From assembly GCA_036562385.1 (NCBI GenBank), contig DATCKG010000025.1, forward strand, positions 1 to 64,000: 64,000 nt of DNA. Direction: 5' to 3'. The DNA is from DATCKG01 sp036562385. GTDB lineage: Bacteria; Bacillota; Sulfobacillia; Symbiobacteriales; Symbiobacteriaceae. A program made the position numbers and the translations under genes. Positions 16,662 through 25,106 of this stretch are shown here, one piece after another. The notes beneath the pieces were generated by a model that did no database searches, was not told the DNA's origin, and worked only from the letters and a program-made list of their open reading frames with translations. Positions within the stretch are counted from its first letter, which is position 1; every line of letters starts with the position of its first letter.

Positions 16662-18125
16662 CTACTTCAGGGGCGGCAGGCCGTACTCCGACCACCGGCG
16701 GGTCACCAGGTCTTTCACCTCAGGCGACATGACGATCTCCTCCGGCCAGGGCCGCGGATGCCCCTCCTCCGGCAGCTTTCGGGTAGCATCGATGCCCATC
16801 TTGGACCCGTAGCGCCAGACCGGGGAGGCATGGTCCAGGTCGTCCAGCGGTCCCTCGGCGAAGAATACGTCCCGCTTGGGGTCGATATTGCCGGCCACGT
16901 ACCAGAAGACCTCGTTGTAATCGTTGAGGTCGATGTGCTCGTCCACCACGACGATGGTCTTGGTCAGCATCATCAGGCCCAGGCCCCACAGGGCATACAC
17001 CACCTTGCGGGCCTGCCCCGGGTACCGCTTCCGGATCTTGACCAGCACGCAGTTGTGGAAGACACCGGCCGCCGGCATGTTGTAGTCGATGATCTCGGGA
17101 GCCACCATCTGCAGCAGCGGCAGGAAGATCCGCTCGGTGGCCTTCCCCAGATAGTAATCCTCCTGCGGCGGCTTACCCACCACCGTGGCCGGATAGATGG
17201 CATCCTTGCGGTGGGTGATGCAGGTGACGTGGAAGACCGGGTAGGGTTCCACGGGGCTGTAGAAGCCGGTGTGATCGCCGAAGGGCCCCTCTGGCCGCAG
17301 CGGCTCCGTGGTGTCCACGTAGCCTTCAATCACAAACTCGGCGTGGGCCGGTACCTCGAGATCCACGGTCTTGCACTTGACCAGTTCCACCCCTTCGCCC
17401 CGGATGAACCCCGCGAACATCAACTCGGGAATCATGGGCGGCAGCGGAGCACTGCCGGAATAGATGGTCACCGGATCGCCGCCCAGGGCCACCGCCACCG
17501 GCATCTTGCCCTGATAGCCGTCATAATGGCGCTGCCCGTCCTTGTGCTTGTGCCAGTGCATTCCAGTGGTCCGCTTGTCGTACACCTGCATCCGGTACAT
17601 GCCGATGTTCCGGACGCCGGTCTTGGGATCCTTGGTGATGACGCTGGGAAGGGTGATGAAAGGACCGCCGTCCTTGGGCCACGTGGTCAGAATCGGCAGC
17701 TTGGTCAGATCGGGTTCGGTCATCACCACTTCCTGACACGGCGCCCGCGAAACCAGCCGCGGCTGAGTCGACTTGGCCATCTCCATCAGCTTCATGCCCT
17801 GGCTTAGCTTCTCCAGAAAGCTGCCACCGCCGGCGGTGGGAAGCCTGAGCAGCTCCCGGATCTTGTCCCCCAGAGCGTCCAGGTGAGGCACACCCAGCGC
17901 CAGACAGATCCGCTCCATCGAGCCGAAGGCGTTGGTCAGCACCGGAAACTCCGATCCTTCCACGTTCTCAAACAGGAGGGCATAGCCGCCTCCGGGCATC
18001 TTGGAGACCCGATCGGTGATCTCCGCGATCTCCAGGTACGGGCTCACCTTGGCCTTGATGCGCTTGAGCCATCCGCGCTCCTCAAGGGCCGCGATGAACT
18101 CATGCAGGTCCCGAAACGGTGCCAA
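16662..18125 (-). CDS. ubiD: UbiD-family prenylated-FMN decarboxylase (MqnL-like)
   Basis: Removes the carboxyl group from a prenylated aromatic acid using prenylated FMN. The protein has about 487 residues with the UbiD opening (FRDLHEFIAALEERGWLKRI), GMYRMQVYDKRTTGMHWHKH in the cofactor region near residue 170, and EGPFGDHTGFYSP near residue 280. Start: TTG 18125 has GAGGAG nine bases upstream, while TTG 18134 abuts it. It is first in the operon; a minus-strand TTGACA at 18206-18201 is a possible -35 element. No ubiX-like flavin prenyltransferase is in the window. Confidence 0.94.
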   Translation of the reverse strand: MAPFRDLHEFIAALEERGWLKRIKAKVSPYLEIAEITDRVSKMPGGGYALLFENVEGSEFPVLTNAFGSMERICLALGVPHLDALGDKIRELLRLPTAGGGSFLEKLSQGMKLMEMAKSTQPRLVSRAPCQEVVMTEPDLTKLPILTTWPKDGGPFITLPSVITKDPKTGVRNIGMYRMQVYDKRTTGMHWHKHKDGQRHYDGYQGKMPVAVALGGDPVTIYSGSAPLPPMIPELMFAGFIRGEGVELVKCKTVDLEVPAHAEFVIEGYVDTTEPLRPEGPFGDHTGFYSPVEPYPVFHVTCITHRKDAIYPATVVGKPPQEDYYLGKATERIFLPLLQMVAPEIIDYNMPAAGVFHNCVLVKIRKRYPGQARKVVYALWGLGLMMLTKTIVVVDEHIDLNDYNEVFWYVAGNIDPKRDVFFAEGPLDDLDHASPVWRYGSKMGIDATRKLPEEGHPRPWPEEIVMSPEVKDLVTRRWSEYGLPPLK

Positions 18126-18304
18126 TGGGCTCAACTCCTCGGAACAAGAGAATGGGAACTCGGCAAGCCGTAAGACTATTTGCTTAGCCGTTTCTTATCA
18201 TGTCAAAATGTCTTTATCAAGTGTATCAGCGGGGTGAAACCAAGTCAACGAAAGCCACCTGGAAGCCGCATGCGGGGCTTCGGGCGGCTCCCATCCACAA
18301 CGTC

Positions 18305-18339
18305 GCCCCGTGGGGTTCGCACTGGCAACCCCACGGGGC
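18305..18339 (-). terminator. Strong hairpin after the 18355 gene
   Basis: GCCCCGTGGGGTT and AACCCCACGGGGC form a 13-bp perfect stem with a 9-base loop. No T tract follows on the minus strand, so termination is likely but not certain. Confidence 0.55.
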
Positions 18340-18354
18340 ATTCCTATGCCCAAT

Positions 18355-19446
18355 TTAAATATGAAACGTCAATTGGACGGAACGCAACTTCGGATCCTGC
18401 AGCAGTTGCCGGATCTCCGCGATGCTGCGGGCATCCTCCGGAACCAGCGTCACCACCCGGTACTCCAGGCCGGATTCCTCCAGCACCTGTTCCTCCTGCG
18501 CCTCGGCCAGCACCCGCAGGACCTGGTCCCGGATCCACTCCTCTGCCGAAGCCCCACCGGTCTCCGCCCGGGGGTAGATCTCCGCAAAGTACGCCTCCAG
18601 CTCCCGCCGGGCCTCCGCCAGCTGCCGGCGGAACGCCTCACGTCCCTCCGGCGACCGCAGGCGCTCCTGGAGCTGCCGGGCCCGGGTTTCAAAGATCCGG
18701 GGCCATTCTCGGTTCAAGAACGTCCGGGGCACCAGGTAGTACCCCCGCCACTCCACGCCGTGTTCGGCCAGCACCGCTTCCAGCTCCTGCTTGGTCCGGA
18801 TCACGTCCTCCAACCGGTAGAGGATCACCTCCACCGGCCGCAGGGCCTGCCCCCACAAACTGACCGGAACGCCGTACTCCCGGGGATCCAGCCGGCGGGT
18901 CCGGCGGCTGCCGCGGATGCTGACCCGTACGAAGGCCCCGACCCGCCGAATCTCCTCGCCCAGGCTGCGGGATTCCCTCGTAAGCCGGACCTGATCCGCC
19001 AGGTCCGTCCACTCGCGCTCCGAAAGGAGCCGGCCTTCCTCCCACCATCGCTGCAGATCCGCCAGCACTACCCCGCTGTCCGGCAGTTCCACGCCCATCT
19101 GGTAGGGGCCGTCCAGCCCGTCCATGGTCAGCGGCGCGGCGGTGACCACCGCCCTGCCCGGCACCGCCGCGTAAACAGAGGCCTCCAGGTCCGGCAGATG
19201 ACGAATCTCGCAGTGGGGCAGGCTCCGCAGGGCGCCCACCCCGGCCAGGTCCGGATCCCTGTTGAGCGAACCCTCCGGATCCAGACGGGTCAGCACCCGG
19301 ATTGCCCCGCTCCCCGCCTCCAGATGAGGCAGAAGTGTGGCGACCGCGCCGGCCTCAATCCGGGGGCTCACAAGCCAAAGCTCCTGCCACGGGGCCCGAA
19401 CCAGTTCCATGAGCACCGTACGATGAAACCGAACCGGCTTGGCCAT
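18355..19446 (-). CDS. Unknown protein with a possible phospholipase-D-like N-terminal domain
   Basis: Not confidently recognised. The 363-residue soluble protein has an N-terminal half (LWLVSPRIEAGAVATLLPHL, IRVLTRLDPEG, YAAVPGRAVVTAAPLT) that resembles phospholipase-D-like domains, which manage substrates through sequential sensing strands. The HxK catalytic motif is not intact. A long charged region (residues about 125-300, rich in Arg/Glu) is predicted helical, with a C-terminal segment ending in SVQLTFHI. ATG 19446 has AGGAGG ten bases upstream. It lies six bases after the M20 peptidase stop, so the two are co-transcribed. Confidence 0.7.
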   Translation of the reverse strand: MAKPVRFHRTVLMELVRAPWQELWLVSPRIEAGAVATLLPHLEAGSGAIRVLTRLDPEGSLNRDPDLAGVGALRSLPHCEIRHLPDLEASVYAAVPGRAVVTAAPLTMDGLDGPYQMGVELPDSGVVLADLQRWWEEGRLLSEREWTDLADQVRLTRESRSLGEEIRRVGAFVRVSIRGSRRTRRLDPREYGVPVSLWGQALRPVEVILYRLEDVIRTKQELEAVLAEHGVEWRGYYLVPRTFLNREWPRIFETRARQLQERLRSPEGREAFRRQLAEARRELEAYFAEIYPRAETGGASAEEWIRDQVLRVLAEAQEEQVLEESGLEYRVVTLVPEDARSIAEIRQLLQDPKLRSVQLTFHI

Positions 19447-19451
19447 CCTTC

Positions 19452-20585
19452 TCAAGCCTCCTGCAGCAGCCTCACCAGCAGCGCGGCCCTGCGGGGCAGG
19501 CTGTCCACCTCCACATATTCATGGAGGGTGTGCAGTCCGTCACCACAAGCGCCCAGACCATCCAGGGTGGGACAGCCGGCGGCTGCCGCGAAGTTGCCGT
19601 CGCTGACCCCGCCGGTACCGGCCTCCTCCACCGCGAACCCCAGTTCCGCCGCCAGGGACTGGGCCAGCCGGAACAAGGCCCCGGTAGCCTCTCCCCGGAC
19701 CATGGGCGGATGTTTGATGCCGCCTTCCACCCGCAGCACCGCACCGGGAAGCACCGGCTGGAGGGCCCGAATGGCCTGGTCGACGCGATGGGCCTCCTCC
19801 ATGCTCATGTACCGCACGTCCACGTCCACCCAGGCTTCCGCCGGCACCACGTTGGGGCGGGTTCCGCCCTGCACCACGCCGATGGTGACCGTGGTTCCCG
19901 CCTCCGGATCCGCCAGGTTCTGGATGGCCAGGATCTGATGGGCCAGTTCCACAATCGCGTTAATCCCCTTGGTGGGATCGACGCCCGCGTGGGCCGCTTT
20001 CCCGTAAGCCAGCACCCGGTACACGGCCATCCCTTTCCGCCAGGTCTTCAGCGCCCCGGTGGCTGTGGGCGCTTCCAAAACCAGCGCCACGGCGGACCGT
20101 CTGGCCTCCGCCTCGATCAGGTCCCGGCTGGCGTCGGACCCCACCTCCTCGTCGGAGGTCAGCAGCGCCACCACATCCCGCCGAGGCCGCAGTCCAAGCT
20201 GCTTCATGCAGCGGAAGGCCCACAACAGAAAGATGATACCGGCCTTCATGTCGCAGACCCCCGGGCCGTACAGCCGCCCATCCTCGATCCGCACGGGATT
20301 CCGGGCAATGTCTCCCACGGCAAAGACCGTATCCATATGGCACAGTACCAGCGTCTGTCCCGGTTCCCGGCCTTGTCCGAAGGAAATCCGCAAGATGTCT
20401 CCCCGCTCAGCCCGGGGCAGCACTTCCACAGCGGCCCCTGTCTCCTCAAACAGGCGGGCCAGATGGCCCCCCAGCCGGTCCACCGCGGCCTTGTCACCCG
20501 ATGGAGATTCGATGCGCACCACAGCTTCCAGGTCCTGGATCATCGCTTGCTGGTGTTCCAACATGAAGGCCAGTACGGGGTGCAT
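19452..20585 (-). CDS. M20 family metallopeptidase (ArgE/DapE/carboxypeptidase G2-like)
   Basis: A 377-residue zinc-dependent amidohydrolase. Metal ligands are visible: LVLCHMDTVFAVG (His and Asp), GVCDMKAGI (bridging Asp), LTSDEEVGSDASR (catalytic Glu and metal Glu), and a C-terminal HTLHEYVEVDS histidine. The dimerisation domain in the middle contains GKAAHAGVDPTKGINAI, the usual substrate-contacting histidine loop. It resembles glutamate carboxypeptidases more than DapE. ATG 20585 has GGAGG eight bases upstream. It is transcribed with the unknown gene at 18355. Confidence 0.93.
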   Translation of the reverse strand: MHPVLAFMLEHQQAMIQDLEAVVRIESPSGDKAAVDRLGGHLARLFEETGAAVEVLPRAERGDILRISFGQGREPGQTLVLCHMDTVFAVGDIARNPVRIEDGRLYGPGVCDMKAGIIFLLWAFRCMKQLGLRPRRDVVALLTSDEEVGSDASRDLIEAEARRSAVALVLEAPTATGALKTWRKGMAVYRVLAYGKAAHAGVDPTKGINAIVELAHQILAIQNLADPEAGTTVTIGVVQGGTRPNVVPAEAWVDVDVRYMSMEEAHRVDQAIRALQPVLPGAVLRVEGGIKHPPMVRGEATGALFRLAQSLAAELGFAVEEAGTGGVSDGNFAAAAGCPTLDGLGACGDGLHTLHEYVEVDSLPRRAALLVRLLQEA

Positions 20586-20697
20586 GGCAACGCCTCCTGT
20601 CTCGTCCAAGCTGCAGTTCGGTGGCCGCCGAAAACCTGCGCGGTACCTCCGGCCGGCTGCCACCGTCATGTGTATGGTGCTGCGTCTCCTGCTGTCA

Positions 20698-21534
20698 TTA
20701 TGCCCGCAGCCGCTCCTCCGTCTCGCCCCACTCCTCGGCCCGCAGGCGCTCCAGAGCAACCCGATCCTGCTCTGTCATCCGGCCCTCCCGCTCCAACCGC
20801 TCCAGCACGGCGATCATGTTCCGGGCCGCGAGCCTGCAGTAGCCCGGATCAATATCCACGCCGATCCAGCGCCGGCCCAACAGAGCCGCCGCCTGACAGG
20901 TGGTCCCGCTTCCCATGAACGGGTCCAGCACCAGGTCATTCTTGTAGGTATACAACTTAATCAACCGGTACGGCAGTTCCAGCGGGAAGGGCGCCGGATG
21001 GCCCACTTTCTTGGCGCTGACCGTGGGAAAATCCCAGATCGACTTCGTATAGGTAACAAACTCCTCGGGGGTCAGATCGGTCTCGCCCCGATGCTGCATG
21101 GCCCAGGTGTCCTTGGAGAAGACCAGGATATATTCATGCACGTCCCGGAGGGTCGGATTGGAAGGACGGCACCAGGAACCCCATGCCGTCGATACCCCCA
21201 CACTGGCCCCCTTGTTCCAGATGATCTCCCCCCGCATCCGGAAGCCCAGGCGAATCATCTGAAGGGTGATGTACGCGTGCAGCGGAAGGTACGGCTTCCG
21301 ATCCACCCCGGCCACGTTGATGGCGATCCGGCCGCCCGGAGCCAGCACCCGGTAGCATTCCCGCCACACCGCCTCCAGCAGGCCCAGGTATTCGTCCAGC
21401 GGGAGCGAGTCGGCGTGGGTGGCATACTGAATGCCTACGTTGTACGGAGGCGAGGTGACCACCAGATCGACCACACCGTCGGGAATGAAGCTCAGATCCC
21501 GACTATCGCAATTGTAAAGCCGATTCCCAACCAT
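20698..21534 (-). CDS. Site-specific DNA methyltransferase (beta class, N4-cytosine or N6-adenine)
   Basis: Transfers a methyl group from SAM to an exocyclic amino group in DNA. In the 278-residue protein the catalytic motif IV is TSPPYNVG at residues 27-34 and the SAM-binding motif I is DPFMGSGTT at 204-212. This IV-before-I order defines the beta class. TSPPY (serine before PPY) is more usual in N4-cytosine enzymes. No restriction endonuclease gene lies beside it, so it is an orphan enzyme that may serve regulation or protection. ATG 21534 has GGAGGG six bases upstream. Confidence 0.93.
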   Translation of the reverse strand: MVGNRLYNCDSRDLSFIPDGVVDLVVTSPPYNVGIQYATHADSLPLDEYLGLLEAVWRECYRVLAPGGRIAINVAGVDRKPYLPLHAYITLQMIRLGFRMRGEIIWNKGASVGVSTAWGSWCRPSNPTLRDVHEYILVFSKDTWAMQHRGETDLTPEEFVTYTKSIWDFPTVSAKKVGHPAPFPLELPYRLIKLYTYKNDLVLDPFMGSGTTCQAAALLGRRWIGVDIDPGYCRLAARNMIAVLERLEREGRMTEQDRVALERLRAEEWGETEERLRA

Positions 21535-21757
21535 AAGCAGCCCTCCATCCCAGCAGCCATGCCGCCTGGCGGATACGGCAACGATGCAGCGCCGTCTTCT
21601 TTACAAGTGGGTATTCGCGGTGCCCTTAGAATCTCCTTCCACTATATCCCCGTGTCCTCACAATTTATGGCGCGATCTTCTAATCCTTGGCGCGTCTCGA
21701 GAAGGAATTCGCGGCAAGTGCCCGTTTTCCTCCCCCGTCTCGGCGAAATAGACGAAT

Positions 21758-21786
21758 GCCCTGCAGGCAACCCATACCTGCAGGGC
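21758..21786 (-). terminator. Hairpin after the sigma/anti-sigma-like operon
   Basis: GCCCTGCAGG and CCTGCAGGGC form a perfect 10-bp stem with a 9-base loop, 33 bases past the 21819 stop. The minus-strand sequence after it is moderately T-rich (ATTCGTCTATTT). Confidence 0.65.
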
Positions 21787-21818
21787 CCTTCTAAATATTA
21801 TGCTCCTCCGCCCTTATT

Positions 21819-22961
21819 CTACTCGTCCGCCAGGGCCGGGATGTACCGGACCACCCGTTGGCCCTGTTCGTTGCTGCCGAAGACCCGCCACTGGGGCTGA
21901 AGGTAAACCGCTCCGCTCACGACAGAGCGGACATAGACCAGATCCACCCCCGGACCAAACAGGCCGCCGCCCTGCCTGGCCCGCTCCACCGCCTCATCGG
22001 GGCTCACTACCGGCCGAAGGCCCAACGCCTGCTCCTGGGCCCGGAGGTGCGCCTCCGCCCGGAAGACTCCGCTGCGGTCCGTCATCCAGACCACCGTGCG
22101 ACCGTTGACCACCGGCCGCCCCTCCACCCGCGGCGTGTACGTCACCTGGTAAATGTGGCCTCCCTGCTCGCCTGGCTGCACCGTCACCACCGGATGCAGA
22201 TCCGGCACCGGCAGGGCCGCCCGGCTCAGGAAGCGGCTGGCCGCTTCCCGGGCGCCATGTTCATCGATCACCGCACCCGCATGGGTGAAGGCCGTGCTGT
22301 CGGCATACACGATTTGCCCGTCCGCGGACATGGTCAGCGTCTTCCCACCGCTGCTGACCAGGTACCCGTCTCCCACCTGCTGCGGCTGTCCGGTAATTCC
22401 CAGGCTGGCTGCCACCCGCCGGAACTGGTCCAGGTCCGCCGGATTCGACACCAGGTACACCTGAACCCCCTTGTCCAGATCCAGTCCGGTCAGGGGCTCC
22501 GGCTGCGCCTGGTCATCGGCCACCACTTCGTCGGGCAGGTGGACTACCGGGATCTTCACATTGCTGGAAAGCCGGGGAATCGTGCTGTGTTCATAGCTGT
22601 CAAGGCTACCGGGCTGCTCCGGCCCTTCTGCCACCTTGGGAGCCTGAGGGGGGACTGCCCCGAAATCACCCAACAGCGACGGCCCCTGCCACAATCCGAA
22701 AGCCACCACGGCCGCTGCGGCCGCCACGGCCACCGTGGACGCCCACAGCACGGGCCGCCGGTACCAGGGGAGCAGCGTCCGCCGGGCCTGAGCCATCAAT
22801 TCGGCCCGCAGCGCTTCCCGGAACTCCGGCCGGTACGGCACCTCCGCCTGCAAGGCCTCCTCCAGCCTGTCTGCGAGCTCCTCCAGCTGGCGCCGCTCCT
22901 CCGGACTGCCCGTCCACTCACGGATCAGGTCATGCACATCCCGGGCATTGGTCATCGCCAT
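21819..22961 (-). CDS. Membrane-anchored protein partner of the ECF sigma factor (putative anti-sigma factor)
   Basis: A 380-residue protein with an N-terminal cytoplasmic region (1-68) rich in acidic helices, one membrane segment at about 71-90, and a large extracytoplasmic part. The external part (GVQVYLVSNPADLDQFRRVA, YQVTYTPRVEGRPVVNGRTV) resembles YycH/YycI-type two-component regulatory domains, as judged by eye. Its start at 22961 overlaps the end of the sigma gene by 10 bases, with a second in-frame ATG at 22955. Overlap with an ECF sigma gene and the membrane layout suggest an anti-sigma role. No zinc-binding anti-sigma motif (HxxxCxxC) is seen. Confidence 0.75.
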   Translation of the reverse strand: MAMTNARDVHDLIREWTGSPEERRQLEELADRLEEALQAEVPYRPEFREALRAELMAQARRTLLPWYRRPVLWASTVAVAAAAAVVAFGLWQGPSLLGDFGAVPPQAPKVAEGPEQPGSLDSYEHSTIPRLSSNVKIPVVHLPDEVVADDQAQPEPLTGLDLDKGVQVYLVSNPADLDQFRRVAASLGITGQPQQVGDGYLVSSGGKTLTMSADGQIVYADSTAFTHAGAVIDEHGAREAASRFLSRAALPVPDLHPVVTVQPGEQGGHIYQVTYTPRVEGRPVVNGRTVVWMTDRSGVFRAEAHLRAQEQALGLRPVVSPDEAVERARQGGGLFGPGVDLVYVRSVVSGAVYLQPQWRVFGSNEQGQRVVRYIPALADE

Positions 22962-23554
22962 ACACCACTTTCCCTGAGCTTGCCCTTGAGTCCCCCCAGT
23001 GCCCGAAACATCAGGGCCTTCACAGCACCCTCTGTTTTCCCGGTCACCTGTGCGATCTCCCTCAGCTTCAGCCCTCCCGAGAAGCGCAGCAGAATCACGT
23101 CCTGCTGATCGGGCGAGAGCGTCGCAATCGCGCGGGCAATGGCCTCCTGGTCATCCAGCCGGAGCGCTTCCTCCACGGGATCCCCTTCGCTGGCCGGCAA
23201 GGGTGCTACCCGGTCCAGCGACGCGGTCACCCGTCGCGACCGGTGGTAGTCGGTCACGGCGTTGGAGGCGATCCGATACAGCCACGCCACAAAGGGCTGA
23301 CCGGTGTACCGGTAGCTCCGGATGTTTGCCAGGGCCTTCGTGAAGGTCTCGGAGGTGAGATCTTCCGCGGCCTGGCGATCGCCCGTTCTTCTATAGATGT
23401 AGGCGTAGATACGCGCAAAGTAGAGGTCATAAAGGTGGCCGAAGGCCTCAGGGTCGTGTTTCGCCCGTTCCACCAGTTCGGGCTCGGCCAGGTCTTTCCT
23501 TGGGCGGCTCGTAGGGAGTCCCTCCCGTCCACGGCCGCGCCCTGTGGCCTTCAT
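22952..23554 (-). CDS. ECF-type RNA polymerase sigma factor
   Basis: A 200-residue group IV sigma factor. Region 2 spans about residues 35-100 (AFGHLYDLYFARIYAYIYRR, AAEDLTSETFTKAL, FVAWLYRIASNAVTDYHRS) and binds core polymerase and the -10 element. Region 4 spans about 140-195 (LSPDQQDVILLRFSGGLKLR, TGKTEGAVKALMFRAL) with the helix-turn-helix for the -35 element. It is translationally coupled to the putative anti-sigma gene. The leader contains TGTAAC at 23682-23677 (minus strand), a possible ECF-type -35 for autoregulation; this is weak evidence. Confidence 0.94.
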   Translation of the reverse strand: MKATGRGRGREGLPTSRPRKDLAEPELVERAKHDPEAFGHLYDLYFARIYAYIYRRTGDRQAAEDLTSETFTKALANIRSYRYTGQPFVAWLYRIASNAVTDYHRSRRVTASLDRVAPLPASEGDPVEEALRLDDQEAIARAIATLSPDQQDVILLRFSGGLKLREIAQVTGKTEGAVKALMFRALGGLKGKLRESGVWR

Positions 23555-23735
23555 TGCTTCTTAACGAACGGCGAAGCAAGAAGGTTACGCGGCCTGGGTA
23601 CTCCTGCGCAGGCGGACCCCAACCCTTGAGCAAAAAGGTCCCCTTTGCAATATCAGGACCAGTCTATCGGACAATCGTTACAGAACCATGACGCCGCCAC
23701 CGCTTCCCCCGTGGCCGGCGCCCGACGTGAGCCGC

Positions 23736-24740
23736 CTAGATCTGGCCGTGAAATCCGCTGAAGTCAAAGCTCACCTCCGGTCCAAAGAGCCGGTGAAAAC
23801 GGCCGATCAGTGCGTTCCGCTCCAGGCGCCGCTGCGTCGGCGAGAGGTCAGCCCGCTGATGATTGATGACCCGGATAGCCGGCCGGCCTCCCCTCCGGCG
23901 GGTGAGAAGCCCCCGGCGGATCAGATGGTAGACGGGGATGTCCCCTGGCGGCATGGAGTAGCCCACGAAGGTGATCCGGGACGCGGATTGGATCGCCTCC
24001 AGCGCCCGGTCCCACACCTGCTGAAGCCCTGCACCCGGATAGCTCTTCTGCAGGGTCGGCGGGATGATCAGTCCCCTCAGCCGGGGATTATCACACCGCT
24101 CGCAGCGGGAGACAGGCCCGGTGGCTTCCCTCACGGCCTGGAGATTTTCCGGTGCCGCCACCCGGCCGCAGGCGGGACACAGGGCCCAGTTCAGCGAGCC
24201 GTGGAGTTTCGCCAACAGGGGCCCCTCCTGCCGCGTCCCACCGTTGAGCCCGTAGTCGGGCATCACCCCGATCCGGGCCAGGGCATTGTCCAGCAGGGTG
24301 TCGTAGTTGAGGGAGATAAACGCGACCTGCTTCAGAAGCCCCCGGGCCCAAAGCCGCCGCACAAGGCGGGCATGGGGGCCTCCCCGCCGATCCGCCGCTC
24401 TCTGCACCGCCGCCCGCAGGGTCACCTGCACCAGGTACTCCAGGTCCCGCCGGATTTCATGGAGCCGGGGCGGATCGTAGAGGTGGCCCAGTCCCTGATG
24501 GGTCTGGAGGCTCCAATCCACCAGACTGATCACCTCGTCCACCGCAGGCAGATGGTGAAAGCAGGCCGCGCTGCGAATGCGGACACCAAATACCTGTTCC
24601 AGGAACCGCCATACCGCTGCTACACGGCGATCGGCGGAAGGGCCCAGCAGTACCCAGGCCCTGGGAAACAGAGCCTCGGTAACCGGAGCACCTTCCGCCG
24701 CCGAGGCGCCGGCGCCAAAGACGTAGACCTCCATACCCAT
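23736..24740 (-). CDS. SIR2-like domain protein with zinc ribbon
   Basis: A 334-residue protein with the fold marks of SIR2-family NAD-binding proteins: GAGAS at residues 9-13, LNYDTLLDNAL at 144-154, KLHGSLNW at 178-185 and GYSMPPGDIPV at 260-270. A zinc ribbon is formed by C188, C191, C213 and C216, as in sirtuins. Families of this SIR2_2 type hydrolyse or bind NAD and occur in several phage-defence systems, usually fused to or beside other effectors. No such partner is adjacent here; the upstream neighbour is a 74-residue unknown protein. The function could be housekeeping deacylation or NAD sensing. Confidence 0.85.
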   Translation of the reverse strand: MGMEVYVFGAGASAAEGAPVTEALFPRAWVLLGPSADRRVAAVWRFLEQVFGVRIRSAACFHHLPAVDEVISLVDWSLQTHQGLGHLYDPPRLHEIRRDLEYLVQVTLRAAVQRAADRRGGPHARLVRRLWARGLLKQVAFISLNYDTLLDNALARIGVMPDYGLNGGTRQEGPLLAKLHGSLNWALCPACGRVAAPENLQAVREATGPVSRCERCDNPRLRGLIIPPTLQKSYPGAGLQQVWDRALEAIQSASRITFVGYSMPPGDIPVYHLIRRGLLTRRRGGRPAIRVINHQRADLSPTQRRLERNALIGRFHRLFGPEVSFDFSGFHGQI

Positions 24741-24785
24741 AGTCTGTCCGGCGCCGGCTTATTTTCACACCCGGCTCCTCAGGCC

Positions 24786-25010
24786 TCAGGCCACCGGATC
24801 CACCGCCCGGGCCAGAGCGTCCATGGGCACCGGAACATCGCAGCCTTCCACATAAACCCGACCGGCTTCCGTGTCCACCTCACGGATCCGTACGATGCTT
24901 CCTTCCTGCAACAGGGCCACCATCGTACCCGTCTCCAGCCGGCGGACCTCAAAGTCCCTGCGCAGCCGATACCGGCGGCCCGCTTCCAGGGAAGACAGAT
25001 ACGCCACCAC
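24786..25010 (-). CDS. Small unknown protein (74 residues), beta-rich
   Basis: Not recognised. The sequence (RRYRLRRDFEVRRLETGTMV, GSIVRIREVDTEAGRVYVEG) looks like an SH3-like or OB-like small beta barrel, with alternating hydrophobic residues and a closing VPMDALARAVDPVA helix. AAGGAGG lies six bases before ATG 25010, which is an excellent ribosome site and the main reason to accept it over overlapping frames. It lies between sucD and the SIR2-like gene. Confidence 0.75.
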   Translation of the reverse strand: MVAYLSSLEAGRRYRLRRDFEVRRLETGTMVALLQEGSIVRIREVDTEAGRVYVEGCDVPVPMDALARAVDPVA

Positions 25011-25041
25011 GGCTCCCCTCCTTTCCGGCGTCGCAAGCGAA

Positions 25042-25067
25042 CCACCCCCCGGCAGACCGGGGGGTGG
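25042..25067 (-). terminator. GC-rich hairpin after sucD
   Basis: CCACCCCCCGG and CCGGGGGGTGG form a perfect 11-bp stem with a CAGA loop, 40 bases beyond the sucD stop. No clear T tract follows. Confidence 0.55.
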
Positions 25068-25106
25068 CGCTTGCCAGAGGCCTTTCCTGTTGTAGACAGA
25101 CCAGCA

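Noticed and set aside
24064..25010. Possible complete defence island around the SIR2-like gene
   Set aside because: Neighbours are sucCD and an ECF sigma pair; no HerA, Argonaute, TIR or nuclease gene is seen, so a named defence system is not supported.
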